From Streptomyces halstedii (GTDB lineage: Bacteria; Actinomycetota; Actinomycetes; Streptomycetales; Streptomycetaceae), in NCBI GenBank assembly GCA_000720535.1, contig JOAZ01000004.1, forward strand, positions 186,001 through 250,000: DNA of 64,000 nucleotides, read 5' to 3'. Every line of letters starts with the position of its first letter. Positions within the stretch are counted from its first letter, which is position 1. A program made the position numbers and the translations under genes. The notes under the pieces are model-generated. The model was not told the origin of the DNA, ran no database searches, and saw nothing but the letters and a program-made list of their open reading frames with translations. Shown here piece by piece: positions 27,471-37,003 of this stretch.

Positions 27471-29432
27471 GTGGGGCCCATTCCCTTGCAGCGGGACATC
27501 GTGCACCGTCCCGGAAGCGTCGTCGCCGGTCAGGGCGACGACCCTCGTTCGGTCGCCCGTACGAGCCTGCCCGGCATTCCGCTGGCCCCCTCCGCGGGCC
27601 GCCGCTTCGTCAGGGCCGCCCTCGCCGAGTGGGCCGCGCTCGGCCTGCCCGGTCCCGGTGGTTTCGGCGACCGGCTCGCCGACGACGCCGTGACCGTCGC
27701 CAACGAACTCGTCACCAACGCCGTCGTGCACGCCGGCACGGCGGTCGAGCTGCTTCTGCGCCTGGAGTGCGCCTCCGGCGCGGAACCCGCCGCGCTCGTG
27801 CTGGAGATCACCGACCACCACCCCGCCCGGTCGGTGCGTGACGACCCGGACCGGCGCCCCGACCCCGCCGAGTACGGCCGGGGGCTCCAGCTCGTCGCCA
27901 CCCTCGCGGAGTCCTGGGGCATCACCTACCGCACCGGCCTCAAGACCGTCTGGGCCCGGCTTCCCGCGGACGACTGGGAGGACCTGCCCGCCGTCCCCGC
28001 GCCCGCGCCGTTCGGGAAGCCCGCGTCGCGGGTTCCCACGGCGGGCGCCCTCACCGCCGCCGGGGACGACGACGGGCGGGACACGGGTCTCGCCGGGCGT
28101 GGGGCGCTGTCCTTCCTGGCCGAGGCCTCCGACCTGCTCGCCGGTCAGCTCGACGAGGACCTGGTGGCCGCGATAGCGGGACAGCTGGTGGTGGACCGGC
28201 TCGCGGACTGGTGCGCGATCTGGCTGGAGAGCGAGAGCGGCGGCCCCGGGGCGGCCCCGCGGCTCGCCGGGGTCTGGCACCGCGACGAGGCCGCGGCCGA
28301 CCTGCTGCGCCCCGCGCTGGAGAAGGAGCCGTTCCGGCTGCCCGACGGGGTCGGCCCCGGCGCCGTCCCCGTACCGTGGCCGCGCGAGGCCCGGGACGGA
28401 CCCGGGGGCGCCGACGGCACGGTCCTCGCGCACGGCATCACCTCCGGCGGGCGGACCCTCGGAGCCGTGCTCGTGGGGCGGGAGGGCGTCGCGCACTTCC
28501 CCGGCGAGGTCGCGGCCCTCGTCGCGGACTTCGTGCGCCGCGTCGGCCTCGCCGTGGGCGCCGCGCGCGCCTACACCCGGCAGGCCACCATCAGCCGCAT
28601 CCTCCAGCGCGGCCTGCTGCCCAGCAAGGTCGCCGACATACCGGGCGTCGCCAGCGCCCTGGTGTACGAGCCGGGGGACGACGGCGTGGTCGGGGGAGAC
28701 TTCTACGACCTCTTCCCCTGCCCCGGCGGCCGCTGGTGCTTCGTCCTCGGGGACGTCCAGGGCAGCGGCCCCGAAGCCGCCGTCGTCACCGGGCTCGCCC
28801 GGCCGTGGCTGCGCCTGCTGTCCCGGGAGGGCTTCGGCGTCGGTGAGGTCCTGGAGCGGCTCAACCGGCTGCTGCTGGACGACGCCATGGAGGCCGCCGA
28901 GGCCGCCGCCCTGATGGTCGCGGCGGCGGGCGGCCGGCAGATCCAGGACGGCTCCCAGTCCCGCTTCCTCTCCCTGCTGTACGGCGACATCGTGCCGCTG
29001 CCCGGCGGCGGGGTCCGCTGCACCGTGGCCAGTGCCGGGCACCCGCTGCCGCTGCTGCTGCGCCCGGACGGATCCGTACGCCCGGCGGCCGAGCCGCAGG
29101 TCCTGCTCGGGGTGGTCGACGACGTCGCGTACGAGAGCCAGAGCTTCGACCTGGCACCCGGCGACAGCCTCCTGTGCGTCACCGACGGGGTGACCGAGCG
29201 GCGCTCCGGGCGGCTGATGTTCGACGACGGCGACGGCCTCGCGCTGGCCCTGTCCGCCTGCGCGGGGCTCTCGGCCGACGGTATCGCCGACCGGATCAGA
29301 CGGGACGTCCACGCGTTCGCCGAGCAGCCGCCCGACGACGACCTCGCCCTGCTCGTGCTCCAGGTCGCCCCGCCGGAGGGCGGACAGGCCGCCCCGCCGG
29401 AGCGTGGAGGGGAGAACTCCGGCGCCGGGTGA
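27471..29432 (+). CDS. SpoIIE-type PP2C phosphatase with N-terminal kinase-like ATPase domain
   Basis: 653 residues from GTG 27471 with AGGAG 7 nt upstream. Order: a GHKL/anti-sigma-type ATPase domain (about 33-165; N-box 'VANELVTNAVVHAG', G-box 'YGRGLQLVATL'), a GAF-like sensory domain (about 210-370) and a SpoIIE/PP2C domain (about 380-645; metal Asp in 'VVGGDFYDLFP' and 'GDVQGSGPEAA', later 'CVTDGVTERR'). Such proteins combine anti-sigma and phosphatase activities in partner-switching control of alternative sigma factors. No partner gene is adjacent. The ATPase at the N-terminus rather than the C-terminus is less common. The input signal is unknown. Confidence 0.88.
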   Translation: MGPIPLQRDIVHRPGSVVAGQGDDPRSVARTSLPGIPLAPSAGRRFVRAALAEWAALGLPGPGGFGDRLADDAVTVANELVTNAVVHAGTAVELLLRLECASGAEPAALVLEITDHHPARSVRDDPDRRPDPAEYGRGLQLVATLAESWGITYRTGLKTVWARLPADDWEDLPAVPAPAPFGKPASRVPTAGALTAAGDDDGRDTGLAGRGALSFLAEASDLLAGQLDEDLVAAIAGQLVVDRLADWCAIWLESESGGPGAAPRLAGVWHRDEAAADLLRPALEKEPFRLPDGVGPGAVPVPWPREARDGPGGADGTVLAHGITSGGRTLGAVLVGREGVAHFPGEVAALVADFVRRVGLAVGAARAYTRQATISRILQRGLLPSKVADIPGVASALVYEPGDDGVVGGDFYDLFPCPGGRWCFVLGDVQGSGPEAAVVTGLARPWLRLLSREGFGVGEVLERLNRLLLDDAMEAAEAAALMVAAAGGRQIQDGSQSRFLSLLYGDIVPLPGGGVRCTVASAGHPLPLLLRPDGSVRPAAEPQVLLGVVDDVAYESQSFDLAPGDSLLCVTDGVTERRSGRLMFDDGDGLALALSACAGLSADGIADRIRRDVHAFAEQPPDDDLALLVLQVAPPEGGQAAPPERGGENSGAG

Positions 29433-29436
29433 CAAT
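29431..29436 (+). promoter_or_regulatory. -10 hexamer for hemW
   Basis: GACAAT lies 7 nt before ATG 29444. The same hexamer precedes recO and the dus gene at almost the same spacing. Confidence 0.45.
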
Positions 29437-29443
29437 GGACGGT

Positions 29444-30676
29444 ATGCCTTCCGTACTGCCCGATGGTGAACCCGTGCCCGACGACGGGGCGCTGCCTCGC
29501 CACGCCCTGGAAGGCGCCGCCGGCCGCCCGCTCGGCTTCTACCTGCACGTGCCCTACTGCGCGACCCGCTGCGGGTACTGCGACTTCAACACCTACACCG
29601 CGACCGAGCTGCGCGGCTCCGGGGGTGAGCGGGCCTCCCAGGACACCTACGCGGACCACCTGGTCGAGGAGGTGCGCCAGGCCCGCAAGGTGCTCGGCGA
29701 CGACCCCCGGCCGGTCCGCACGGTCTTCGTCGGCGGCGGTACGCCGACGCTGCTGCCCGCCGCCGACCTGGTCAGGATGCTGGCGGCGGTCCGTGAGGAG
29801 TTCGGGCTCGCGGACGACGCGGAGATCACCACGGAGGCCAACCCGGAGTCCGTCGGCCCGGCCTATCTCCAGGCCCTGCGGGAGGGCGGCTTCAACCGGG
29901 TCTCCTTCGGGATGCAGAGCGCCCGGCAGCACGTCCTGAAGGTCCTGGACCGCACCCACACCCCGGGCCGCCCCGAGGCCTGCGTCGCCGAGGCCCGCGC
30001 GGCCGGCTTCGAGCACGTCAACCTGGACCTGATCTACGGCACCCCGGGGGAGTCCGACGACGACTGGCGGGCCTCCCTGGACGCGGCGATCGGCGCGGGC
30101 CCCGACCATGTGTCCGCCTACGCGCTGATCGTCGAGGAGGGCACCCAGCTCGCCCGCCGCATCCGGCGCGGCGAGGTGCCGATGACCGACGACGACGTCC
30201 ACGCCGACCGGTACCTGATCGCCGACGAGGTGATGGCCGACGCGGGCTTCTCCTGGTACGAGGTGTCGAACTGGTCCCGTACGCCCGAGGGGCGCTGCCT
30301 GCACAACGAGCTGTACTGGCGCGGCGCCGACTGGTGGGGCGCGGGCCCCGGAGCGCACAGCCACGTCGGGGGCGTGCGCTGGTGGAACGTCAAGCACCCC
30401 GGGGCGTACGCGCAGGCGCTCGTCGAGGGGCGCTCACCCGGAGCCGGCCGGGAGGTCCTGGGTGACGAGGACCGGCGGGTGGAGCGCATCCTGCTGGAGC
30501 TGAGGCTCGTGGAGGGCTGCCCGCTGTCCCTGCTCGCCCCGGCGGGGCTCGCGGCGGCGGACCGGGCGGTGGCGGACGGGCTGCTGGAGCCCGGACCGTA
30601 CGCGGAAGGCCGCGCGGTGCTCACCCTGCGCGGACGGCTGCTGGCGGACGCGGTGGTCCGGGACCTGGTGGACTGA
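29444..30676 (+). CDS. hemW: HemW, radical-SAM heme chaperone
   Basis: 410 residues from ATG 29444; ATG 29435 would add three. A radical-SAM fold with the cluster motif C39-x3-C43-x2-C46 ('YCATRCGYCDFN'), 'VFVGGGTPTLL', 'NPESV', 'NRVSFGMQS' and the C-terminal HemW domain ('HNELYWRGADWWGAGPGAHS'). HemW-type proteins bind heme and deliver it, and are often misnamed oxygen-independent coproporphyrinogen oxidase (HemN); the cluster spacing fits HemW better. Closely upstream of hrcA-dnaJ, a conserved arrangement in many bacteria, although two divergent genes intervene here. Confidence 0.93.
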   Translation: MPSVLPDGEPVPDDGALPRHALEGAAGRPLGFYLHVPYCATRCGYCDFNTYTATELRGSGGERASQDTYADHLVEEVRQARKVLGDDPRPVRTVFVGGGTPTLLPAADLVRMLAAVREEFGLADDAEITTEANPESVGPAYLQALREGGFNRVSFGMQSARQHVLKVLDRTHTPGRPEACVAEARAAGFEHVNLDLIYGTPGESDDDWRASLDAAIGAGPDHVSAYALIVEEGTQLARRIRRGEVPMTDDDVHADRYLIADEVMADAGFSWYEVSNWSRTPEGRCLHNELYWRGADWWGAGPGAHSHVGGVRWWNVKHPGAYAQALVEGRSPGAGREVLGDEDRRVERILLELRLVEGCPLSLLAPAGLAAADRAVADGLLEPGPYAEGRAVLTLRGRLLADAVVRDLVD

Positions 30677-30777
30677 CGGCCCTGGGCGGGGCCGGTCCCG
30701 GCGCGAGCCGTGAGGCGGGGCGGGGCGCACCACACGCGCCCCCGCGCGGACGGACGCGCCCCTGCGCGAACGGGCGG

Positions 30778-30825
30778 CCCCGGCCGCCCCGGCTCTCCGC
30801 GCCCCGGCCGCCCCGGCTCTCCGCG
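30778..30825. repeat. Perfect 24-bp tandem duplication
   Basis: Two identical units (30778-30801 and 30802-30825) start CCCCGGCCGCCCCGG; a partial third copy follows near 30836-30852. They lie in the 232-bp spacer between hemW and the convergent DUF3097 gene. Confidence 0.85.
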
Positions 30826-30908
30826 CAAGGGCGGCCCCGGCCGCCCCGGACCCCGAACTCCTGGACGGAAAACCCTCCAAGCGGCCCGAGGCGTCACGCG
30901 AAGCCGCC

Positions 30909-31727
30909 TCAGGCCGGAAGCGTCACGAAGTCGATCAGTTCCTCGACGCGCCCCAGCAGCGCGGGTTCCAGGTCCTTGTACGAGTTCACCCGCGACAGGA
31001 TGTGCTGCCAGGCCGCGCCGGTGTTCTCCGGCCAGCCCAGGGCCTCGCACACCCCGGTCTTCCAGTCCTGGCCGCGCGGCACCGACGGCCAGGCCCGGAT
31101 CCCCACCGACGACGGCTTCACGGCCTCCCAGACGTCGATGTACGGATGCCCCACCACGAGCACGTGCGCGTCCGTGACCTGGGCGGCGATCCGGGACTCC
31201 TTGGACCCCGGCACCAGATGGTCGACCAGCACCCCCAGCCGGGCGTCCGGCCCCGGGGCGAAGTCGCGGACGACGGCCGGAAGGTCGTCGACGCCCTCCA
31301 GGTACTCCACCACCACGCCCTCGATCCGCAGGTCGTCACCCCAGACCCGCTCCACCAGCTCGGCGTCGTGCCGCCCCTCCACGTAGATCCGGCCCGCGCG
31401 GGCCACCCGCGCCCGCGCCCCCGGCACCGCCACCGACCCCGACGCCGTACGGGCCGGACGGACCGGGCCGCCCGCCGAGGGGCGGACCAGTGTGACCACC
31501 GTGCCCTCCAGCAGGAAGCCGCGCGGCTCCATCGGGAACACCCGGTGCTTGCCGAAACGGTCCTCCAGGGTGACCGCAGGCCCCTGGGCCGTCTTCTCGC
31601 ACCGGATCACCGCACCGCAGAAGCCGGTGGACACCTCCTCCACCACCAGATCGGGTTCGGCGGGGACCTCGGGGACGGGGGCGGACCTCTTCCACGGCGG
31701 GGTCAGGTCCGGCTGATAGCTGCGCAT
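30909..31727 (-). CDS. DUF3097 family protein
   Basis: 272 residues from ATG 31727. The protein matches my memory of the actinobacterial DUF3097 family: 'MRSYQPDLTPPWKRS' at the start, 'RIYVEGRHDAELVERVWGDD' in the middle (a TOPRIM-like acidic motif), 'LVDHLVPGSKESRIAAQV' and 'VLVVGHPYIDVWEAVKP'. The TOPRIM-like segment suggests nucleic-acid processing, but that is an inference. Adjacent to and co-directional with the metallo-beta-lactamase gene, 25 nt downstream of it, so likely co-transcribed. Confidence 0.9.
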   Translation of the reverse strand: MRSYQPDLTPPWKRSAPVPEVPAEPDLVVEEVSTGFCGAVIRCEKTAQGPAVTLEDRFGKHRVFPMEPRGFLLEGTVVTLVRPSAGGPVRPARTASGSVAVPGARARVARAGRIYVEGRHDAELVERVWGDDLRIEGVVVEYLEGVDDLPAVVRDFAPGPDARLGVLVDHLVPGSKESRIAAQVTDAHVLVVGHPYIDVWEAVKPSSVGIRAWPSVPRGQDWKTGVCEALGWPENTGAAWQHILSRVNSYKDLEPALLGRVEELIDFVTLPA

Positions 31728-31752
31728 GGACCGACGATAGGCCGGGGCCCGT

Positions 31753-32475
31753 TCACGACACGCCGAAGCGGGCCGCCAGCCGGACCCGCTGCGCCCGTAC
31801 GAACGCCGCGTCCACCACCGCCCCGTGCCCCGGGACGTACAGCGCGTCCTCGCCGCCGAGCTCCAGCAGCCGGTCCAGCGCGGCGGGCCAGCGGGAGGGT
31901 ACGGCGTCGGGGCCCGCCTGCGGTTCGCCCGACTCCTCGACCAGATCGCCGCAGAGCACCACCACGGGCGAGCCGGGCACCAGGACCGCCAGGTCGTGAC
32001 GGCTGTGGCCGGGGCCCACGTCGGCCAGCAGCACCTGGAGACCGCCGCCCAGGTCGAGCGTCCACTCGCCGCTCACCTGGTGCGCCGGGGCCACCAGGGC
32101 GTCCGTCGCCGAGGTCGCGTCGTGCTCGTCCATCCCGTGGCGCAGGGCGTCGGCGCGCAGCTCCGCGGCGCCCCGGGACAGCAGGTCCGCCGTGCCCACC
32201 GCCCCGTAGACCTCGGCCCCGGCGAACGCGGCGGTGCCCAGCACATGGTCGAAGTGCGGGTGGCTCAGTGCGATATGCGTCACCCTCCGGCCGAGCAGGC
32301 CCTCGGCCTGGGCCCGCAGCTCGGCGCCCTCCCGGAGCGAGGAGCCGGTGTCGTAGAGCAGCGCGCCGTCGGCCCCGGCCACCAGGGCGGCGGTCGCGTC
32401 CCAGCCGGGAAGGCGCCGGCGGCCCGTACCGTTGCCCAACCGCTCCCAGCCGAAGTCTTCCCAAGCGACGTCCAT
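31753..32475 (-). CDS. Metallo-beta-lactamase-fold hydrolase
   Basis: 240 residues from ATG 32475. The zinc motif '[12 protein letters not shown]' (H-x-H-x-D-H) is followed by His in '[13 protein letters not shown]', Asp in '[11 protein letters not shown]' and the last His in '[10 protein letters not shown]'. The fold matches small-molecule MBL hydrolases; the substrate is unknown. It is divergent from hrcA; the short intergenic region holds the hrcA promoter and CIRCE operator. Confidence 0.9.
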   Translation of the reverse strand: MDVAWEDFGWERLGNGTGRRRLPGWDATAALVAGADGALLYDTGSSLREGAELRAQAEGLLGRRVTHIALSHPHFDHVLGTAAFAGAEVYGAVGTADLLSRGAAELRADALRHGMDEHDATSATDALVAPAHQVSGEWTLDLGGGLQVLLADVGPGHSRHDLAVLVPGSPVVVLCGDLVEESGEPQAGPDAVPSRWPAALDRLLELGGEDALYVPGHGAVVDAAFVRAQRVRLAARFGVS

Positions 32476-32557
32476 ACGGCGACGCTATCGGCAACGACCC
32501 GCGCCGTCCCGCGACGGTGTGGCCGGTCGCCCTTGCCCCGGGCCCACCCCGCCCCCG

Positions 32558-32563
32558 TACACT
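32558..32563 (+). promoter_or_regulatory. -10 of the hrcA promoter
   Basis: TACACT with a possible -35 TTGCCC (32533-32538, spacer 19). The CIRCE operator begins 13 nt after it, where it would block initiation. Confidence 0.45.
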
Positions 32564-32576
32564 GACCGGGGGATTG

Positions 32577-32603
32577 CTGGCACTCGAACGGACAGAGTGC
32601 CAG
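32577..32603. promoter_or_regulatory. CIRCE operator (HrcA binding site)
   Basis: CTGGCACTC (32577-32585), a 9-nt spacer, GAGTGCCAG (32595-32603): a perfect 9-bp inverted repeat matching the family consensus GCACTC-N9-GAGTGC core. It lies 35 nt before hrcA, so HrcA should repress its own operon until heat stress. Confidence 0.95.
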
Positions 32604-32638
32604 GCAGGGACCGAGAACCACCGCTGGAGGTGTGCGCG

Positions 32639-33655
32639 ATGCTCAGCGAACGCAGACTCGAAGTGCTGCGCGCCATCGTCCAGGACTATGTCGGCACCGA
32701 GGAGCCCGTCGGCTCGAAGGCGCTCACGGAGCGGCACAACCTGGGGGTCTCCCCGGCCACCGTCCGCAACGACATGGCGGTGCTGGAGGACGAGGGCTTC
32801 ATCGCCCAGCCGCACACCAGTGCGGGGCGCATCCCCACGGACCGTGGGTACCGCCTCTTCGTCGACAAGCTCGCGGGCGTCAAGCCCCTGTCGTCGCCGG
32901 AGCGCCGCGCCATCCAGAACTTCCTCGACGGCGCGGTCGACCTCGACGACGTCGTGGGCCGTACGGTCCGGCTGCTCGCGCAGCTGACCCGGCAGGTCGC
33001 CGTCGTGCAGTACCCCTCGCTGACCCGTTCGACCGTGCGGCACGTGGAGTTGCTGTCCCTGGCTCCCGCCCGGCTGATGCTCGTCCTGATCACGGACACG
33101 GGCCGGGTCGAACAGCGTATGATCGACTGCCCTGCTCCGTTCGGTGACACCGCTCTGGCGGACCTGCGGGCCCGGCTCAACAGCCGGGTCGTCGGGCGCC
33201 GGTTCGCGGACGTCCCGCAGCTGGTGCAGGACCTTCCGGAGTCCTTCGAGAGCGAGGACCGGGCGACCGTCTCCACGGTCCTGTCCGTCCTTCTCGAAAC
33301 TCTGGTCGAAGAGACGGAGGAGCGGCTGATCATCGGCGGCACCTCCAACCTCACCCGCTTCGGGCACGACTTTCCTGTGATGATCCGGCCGGTGCTGGAG
33401 GCACTGGAGGAGCAGGTCGTGCTGCTGAAGCTGCTCGGTGAGGCCACGGACTCAGGCATGACCGTACGGATCGGGCACGAGAACGCCCACGAGGGGCTCA
33501 ACTCCACGTCCGTCGTCGCGGTCGGCTACGGTTCGGGCGACGAGGCAGTCGCCAAACTCGGCGTGGTCGGACCGACCCGCATGGACTACCCCGGAACGAT
33601 GGGAGCGGTACGCGCAGTGGCACGTTACGTCGGACAGATCCTGGCGGAGTCGTAA
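32639..33655 (+). CDS. hrcA: Heat-inducible repressor HrcA
   Basis: 338 residues from ATG 32639, with GGAGG 8 nt upstream. An N-terminal winged helix ('[20 protein letters not shown]', '[18 protein letters not shown]') and the HrcA C-terminal dimer/GAF-like domain. HrcA binds CIRCE sites ahead of groE and its own operon and is kept active by GroEL. A perfect CIRCE lies directly upstream. dnaJ begins with no gap after the TAA stop, so the two are translated together. Confidence 0.98.
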   Translation: MLSERRLEVLRAIVQDYVGTEEPVGSKALTERHNLGVSPATVRNDMAVLEDEGFIAQPHTSAGRIPTDRGYRLFVDKLAGVKPLSSPERRAIQNFLDGAVDLDDVVGRTVRLLAQLTRQVAVVQYPSLTRSTVRHVELLSLAPARLMLVLITDTGRVEQRMIDCPAPFGDTALADLRARLNSRVVGRRFADVPQLVQDLPESFESEDRATVSTVLSVLLETLVEETEERLIIGGTSNLTRFGHDFPVMIRPVLEALEEQVVLLKLLGEATDSGMTVRIGHENAHEGLNSTSVVAVGYGSGDEAVAKLGVVGPTRMDYPGTMGAVRAVARYVGQILAES

Positions 33656-34795
33656 GTGGCCACGGACTACTACGCCGTACTCGGCGTGCGCCGCGACGCA
33701 TCTCAGGACGAGATCAAGAAGGCATTCCGCAGGCTCGCGCGCGAGCTGCACCCGGATGTCAACCCCGATCCGAAGACCCAGGAGCGGTTCAAGGAGATCA
33801 ACGCCGCCTACGAGGTGCTGTCGGACCCGCAGAAGAAGCAGGTCTACGACCTCGGCGGCGACCCGCTGTCCGCCTCGGGCGGTGGCGGTGGCGCGGGTGG
33901 CTTCGGAGCCGGAGGCTTCGGCAACTTCAGCGACATCATGGACGCGTTCTTCGGCAACGCGGCCCAGCGCGGGCCCCGTTCGCGGACCCGGCGCGGCCAG
34001 GACGCGATGATCCGGCTGGAGATCGACCTCAACGAGGCGGCCTTCGGCACGACCAAGGACATCCAGGTCGACACGGCGGTCGTCTGTACGACGTGCAGCG
34101 GCGAGGGCGCCGCCCCCGGCACCTCGGCGCAGACCTGTGACATGTGCCGTGGCCGCGGTGAGGTCTCCCAGGTCACCCGGTCCTTCCTCGGCCAGGTCAT
34201 GACCTCGCGCCCCTGCCCGCAGTGCCAGGGCTTCGGTACGGTCGTGCCGACCCCCTGCCCGGAGTGCGCCGGTGACGGCCGCATCCGCTCGCGGCGCACC
34301 CTGACCGTGAAGATCCCGGCGGGGGTGGACAACGGCACCCGTATCCAGCTCGCGGGTGAGGGCGAGGTCGGCCCCGGCGGCGGCCCCGCCGGTGATCTGT
34401 ACGTCGAGATCCACGAGCTGTCGCACGCGGTGTTCCAGCGGCGCGGCGACGACCTGCACTGCACGGTCACCATCCCGATGACGGCCGCGGCCCTCGGCAC
34501 CCAGGTGCCGCTGGAGACCCTGGACGGCCTGGAGGAGATCGACATCCGGCCGGGCACCCAGTCCGGCCAGTCGGTCCCGCTGCACGGGCGGGGCATCACG
34601 CACCTGCGCGGCGGCGGACGCGGCGATCTGATCGTGCACGTCGAGGTGACCACCCCGATGAAGCTCGACCCCGAGCAGGAGCGGCTGCTGCGGGAGCTGT
34701 CCAAGCTGCGCGGCGAGGAGCGGCCCACCGGCCAGTTCCAGCCGGGACAGCAGGGCCTGTTCTCCCGGCTGAAGGACGCCTTCAACGGCCGCTGA
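33656..34795 (+). CDS. dnaJ: Chaperone DnaJ (type I, hrcA-linked copy)
   Basis: 379 residues from GTG 33656, immediately after the hrcA stop. J-domain with H32-P33-D34 ('ELHPDVNPD'), a Gly/Phe linker ('GGFGAGGFGNFSDIMDAFF'), four C-x-x-C-x-G-x-G zinc motifs ('CTTCSGEG', 'CDMCRGRG', 'CPQCQGFG', 'CPECAGDG') and a C-terminal substrate domain. It is a co-chaperone of DnaK. Streptomyces carries another dnaJ in the dnaK operon; this one is under HrcA/CIRCE control. Confidence 0.97.
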   Translation: MATDYYAVLGVRRDASQDEIKKAFRRLARELHPDVNPDPKTQERFKEINAAYEVLSDPQKKQVYDLGGDPLSASGGGGGAGGFGAGGFGNFSDIMDAFFGNAAQRGPRSRTRRGQDAMIRLEIDLNEAAFGTTKDIQVDTAVVCTTCSGEGAAPGTSAQTCDMCRGRGEVSQVTRSFLGQVMTSRPCPQCQGFGTVVPTPCPECAGDGRIRSRRTLTVKIPAGVDNGTRIQLAGEGEVGPGGGPAGDLYVEIHELSHAVFQRRGDDLHCTVTIPMTAAALGTQVPLETLDGLEEIDIRPGTQSGQSVPLHGRGITHLRGGGRGDLIVHVEVTTPMKLDPEQERLLRELSKLRGEERPTGQFQPGQQGLFSRLKDAFNGR

Positions 34796-34901
34796 GCCCA
34801 CGGGCGTTCCCGCCCCGCGCCGCCCTCCCGCCCGGTGTCCGGCGGGCGGGGCGGCGTACGGCCGGGAGACCTCGCGGGGCGGGGCATGGCACGATGCCGT
34901 C

Positions 34902-35978
34902 ATGTCCTTGGCGCTGACCGATCTGAGCCGGTATCCCGTCGTACAGGCCCCGATGGCCGGCGGGGCCTCCGGTCCGCCCCTGGCCGCCGCCGTCGCCGAG
35001 GCCGGGGGGCTCGGGTTCCTCGCCGCCGGCTACAAGACGGCGGACGGGATGTACCACGAGATCAAACAACTGCGCGCCCTGACCGGCCAGCCGTTCGGCG
35101 TCAACCTCTTCATGCCGCAGCCCCAGCTCGCGGACACCGGTGCCGTCGAGGTCTACCGCCACCAACTGGCGGGCGAGGCCGCCTGGTACGAGACCCCGCT
35201 CGGCGACCCGGACGCGGACGGTGGCGACGACGGCTACGAGGCCAAGGTGGCGACCCTGCTGGACGACCCGGTCCCCGTGGTGTCCTTCACCTTCGGCTGC
35301 CCGAGCCGCGAGGTCCTCGACGCGTTCGCCGCGGCCGGTACGTTCACCGTCGTGACGGTCACCTCCGCCCAGGAGGCGCGGAACGCGCAGTGGGCGGGCG
35401 CCCACGCGGTCTGCGTCCAGGGCGTCGAGGCGGGCGGCCACCAGTCCACGCACCGCGACGACCCGCAGGCAGGGCTCGGCGGGACCGGGCTCCTCGCCCT
35501 CCTCGCCGAGGTCCGCGAGAGCGTCCAGCTGCCGGTCGTCGCGGCCGGCGGGCTGATGCGCGGCTCGCAGATCGCCGCGGTCCTGGCGGCGGGCGCCGAC
35601 GCCGGGCAGCTCGGGACGGCGTTCCTCGCCTGCCCCGAGTCGGGGGCCCACCGGCTGCACAAACAGGCCCTGACCAACCCGCTCTTCGTCACGACGACCC
35701 TGACCCGGGCCTTCTCCGGGCGCCCCGCCCGGGGGCTGGTCAACCGCTTCGTACGGGAACACGGGCCCTACGCCCCCGCCGCCTACCCCCAGGTGCACCA
35801 GCTGACCAGCGGGCTGCGCAAGGCCGCCGCCCAGGCCGGGGACGCCCAGGGCATGGCGCTGTGGGCGGGCCAGGGCCACCGGATGGCACGCGAGCTGCCC
35901 GCCGGAGAACTCGTGGAACTGCTCGCCGCCGAGACGGACGCCGCGCGCGCGGCAGTGAGTGGGAGGAGCACCCGGTGA
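34902..35978 (+). CDS. Nitronate monooxygenase family FMN protein
   Basis: 358 residues from ATG 34902. TIM-barrel flavoprotein: 'PVVQAPMAGGASGPPLAAAV' at the start, 'GHQSTHRDD' (active-site His region), 'VVAAGGLMRGSQIAAVLAAG' and 'QLGTAFLACPES' for FMN phosphate binding. It oxidises alkyl nitronates to carbonyl compounds and nitrite. The stop codon overlaps the rsmE start by 4 nt, so the two are coupled, an odd pairing of detoxification with rRNA methylation that I recall as conserved in Streptomyces. Confidence 0.9.
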   Translation: MSLALTDLSRYPVVQAPMAGGASGPPLAAAVAEAGGLGFLAAGYKTADGMYHEIKQLRALTGQPFGVNLFMPQPQLADTGAVEVYRHQLAGEAAWYETPLGDPDADGGDDGYEAKVATLLDDPVPVVSFTFGCPSREVLDAFAAAGTFTVVTVTSAQEARNAQWAGAHAVCVQGVEAGGHQSTHRDDPQAGLGGTGLLALLAEVRESVQLPVVAAGGLMRGSQIAAVLAAGADAGQLGTAFLACPESGAHRLHKQALTNPLFVTTTLTRAFSGRPARGLVNRFVREHGPYAPAAYPQVHQLTSGLRKAAAQAGDAQGMALWAGQGHRMARELPAGELVELLAAETDAARAAVSGRSTR

Positions 35979-36718
35979 CAGCACCGGTCTTCGTCGTCGA
36001 AAACCTGCCCGGCGGGCTGGAGTTCGTGCTGGACGGGCCCGAGGGGCGGCATGCCGTCTCGGTGAGGCGGCTGACGGCGGGGGAGGACGTCGTCCTCACC
36101 GACGGGCGTGGCCACTGGGCGGACGGCGTCGTCCGCGCGGCCGAGGGCAAGGACCGGCTCGTCGTCGCCCTCGGGGCGGTGTGCGAGGAACCCGCGCCCG
36201 CTCCCCGGATCACCGTCGTCCAGGCGCTCCCCAAGGGCGACCGGGGCGAGGTCGCCGTCGAGACCATGACCGAGACCGGCGTGGACGCGATCGTGCCCTG
36301 GCAGGCCTCCCGCTGCGTCACCCAGTGGAAGGGCGACCGGGGGCTGAAGTCGCTGGCCAAGTGGCGCACCACCGCACGCGAGGCGGGCAAGCAGTCGCGC
36401 CGGGTGCGCTTCCCCGAGGTGTCCGGGGCGATGACGACCAAGCAGGTCGCCGCGCTGCTGGCCGGGGCGGACTTCGCGGGTGTCCTGCACGAGGACCGGG
36501 ACACCCCCGGTGCCCCGCTGGCCACCGCCGAACTTCCCGCCCGGGGCTCGATCGTGCTCGTCGTGGGCCCGGAGGGCGGTGTCTCCCCGCAGGAGCTCGC
36601 CGCCTTCGCCGACGCCGGGGCACCCCCGTACCGGCTGGGCCCGAGCGTGCTGCGCACCTCGACCGCGGGGACGGCGGCCGCGGCGCTGCTGATGGGACGT
36701 ACGGGCCGCTGGGGCTGA
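35975..36718 (+). CDS. rsmE: 16S rRNA (uracil-1498-N3) methyltransferase
   Basis: 247 residues from GTG 35975, GGAGG 8 nt upstream inside the previous gene. An N-terminal PUA-like part ('HAVSVRRLTAGEDVVLTDG') and a SPOUT knot: 'QALPKGDRGEVAVETMTETG', 'WKTTAREAGKQS'-like text 'TTAREAGKQSRR', 'LVVGPEGGVSPQELAAF' and 'LGPSVLRTSTAG'. It methylates U1498 of 16S rRNA in the assembled 30S. dnaJ-rsmE order is widely conserved; only the monooxygenase intervenes here. Confidence 0.96.
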   Translation: MTAPVFVVENLPGGLEFVLDGPEGRHAVSVRRLTAGEDVVLTDGRGHWADGVVRAAEGKDRLVVALGAVCEEPAPAPRITVVQALPKGDRGEVAVETMTETGVDAIVPWQASRCVTQWKGDRGLKSLAKWRTTAREAGKQSRRVRFPEVSGAMTTKQVAALLAGADFAGVLHEDRDTPGAPLATAELPARGSIVLVVGPEGGVSPQELAAFADAGAPPYRLGPSVLRTSTAGTAAAALLMGRTGRWG

Positions 36719-37003
36719 CGTCCCCGGGGGTGCCGGTCACCGCGTGGGCCGTGAACGCGCGTACCGCCGGAGGGACATGGCGGGACGCGGCCGCCCGGTC
36801 ACCAGGGACGGCGAGGCCGGTGGCCTGTCGTCCGCGGCCCAGGACGCCCGGTCGTCCGTCGCCCCGCCGCCCGCCGACCGGGCCCGTACCCGGCGGCCGC
36901 TCACGCCGCCCGCCGGGCCGGATAGCATGCCGGGAGCACGGACAACCACCGAGCGAGGCCCCGGGCGGGGCACGCTCACCCACGCGACCGAGGAGGCCGG
37001 GCC

